This document shows, piece after piece, positions 14,883-14,901 of a stretch of DNA of 14,901 nt. The stretch lies in the NCBI GenBank assembly GCA_002314945.1, contig DCHV01000084.1, positions 4,987 to 19,887 of the forward strand, given 5' to 3'. Below the pieces are notes generated by a model that made no database searches, was not told the origin of the DNA, and saw only the letters and a list, made by a program, of their open reading frames with translations. The stretch comes from Prevotellaceae bacterium UBA1743 (GTDB lineage: Bacteria; Bacteroidota; Bacteroidia; Bacteroidales; Bacteroidaceae). Within the stretch, counting starts at the first letter, position 1, and each line of letters starts with the position of its first letter. The translations under genes and the position numbers were made by a program.

Positions 14883-14901
14883 TTTTTGAGCAGCGAAGCC
14901 C
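14861..14901 (-). repeat. Dispersed promoter-associated repeat, right-edge copy
   Basis: On the minus strand, GGGCTTCGCTGCTCA followed by AAAATTTGG (14878-14901) matches 637-660 on the plus strand at 23 of 24 positions. The next block, TTTCTCTCGCTTA then TCG before the -7 box, matches the copies at 434-455 and 736-755. The copy runs off the right edge of the window. Confidence 0.75.

Noticed and set aside
1..14901. tRNA, rRNA or insertion sequence genes
   Set aside because: No cloverleaf-like sequence, rRNA segment or transposase was found on either strand by eye.

Overview
The window looks like a chromosomal segment from a Bacteroidales bacterium, most likely a Prevotella-like gut or oral lineage. 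The evidence is promoter elements of the Bacteroidetes type (a TTTG box about 20 bases before TAnnTTTG), weak or absent Shine-Dalgarno sites, and Bacteroidetes-typical proteins: a FAS1 lipoprotein of the kind found beside SusC/SusD loci, DUF4833-like and DUF5715-like proteins, and a secreted GH20 hexosaminidase. Genus is an inference.

Layout. Positions 1-819 hold no convincing gene. This stretch contains a possible terminator, a poly-A tract, an 11-base tandem repeat inside a larger inverted repeat, and a cluster of palindromic, promoter-bearing repeats (434-763) whose last copy probably drives the FAS1 lipoprotein gene (874-2994, +). That gene converges on recA (3084-4115, -) and the two share a strong bidirectional terminator. 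Upstream of recA on the same strand are a small unrecognised protein with a possible degenerate NYN-like fold, a Spy/LTXXQ-like exported protein with a Gly/Pro-rich tail, and a tight three-gene operon (DUF4833-like, DUF5715-like M15-type peptidase fold, GH20 beta-N-acetylhexosaminidase) that looks like an envelope or amino-sugar module. Then come a Fic protein (8485-9549, -) and a two-gene restriction-modification operon (9736-14831, -).

The restriction-modification operon is the most interesting part. Its 1356-residue second gene fuses, in order, a GIY-YIG nuclease-like domain, an SF2 DEAH helicase, a charged linker, an Eco57I-type adenine methyltransferase with NPPY, and a C-terminal target-recognition region. 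This is the order of single-polypeptide Type ISP enzymes, but with a GIY-YIG domain in place of their Mrr-type nuclease. The first gene overlaps it by 4 bases (ATGA) and is a methyltransferase-like protein with motif X-like and motif I-like segments but no visible NPPY/DPPY, plus a Cys/His cluster. The target-recognition part of the large gene sits in an AT-rich island (about 28-38% GC in hand-counted 60-base samples) flanked by 48-55% GC sequence of the same gene, which suggests recombinational exchange of specificity.

The promoter of this operon, at the right edge, carries the same sequence module (minus strand) as the repeat cluster 14 kb away, with identical spacing. One dispersed promoter-type repeat therefore lies upstream of both the FAS1 gene and the defence operon.
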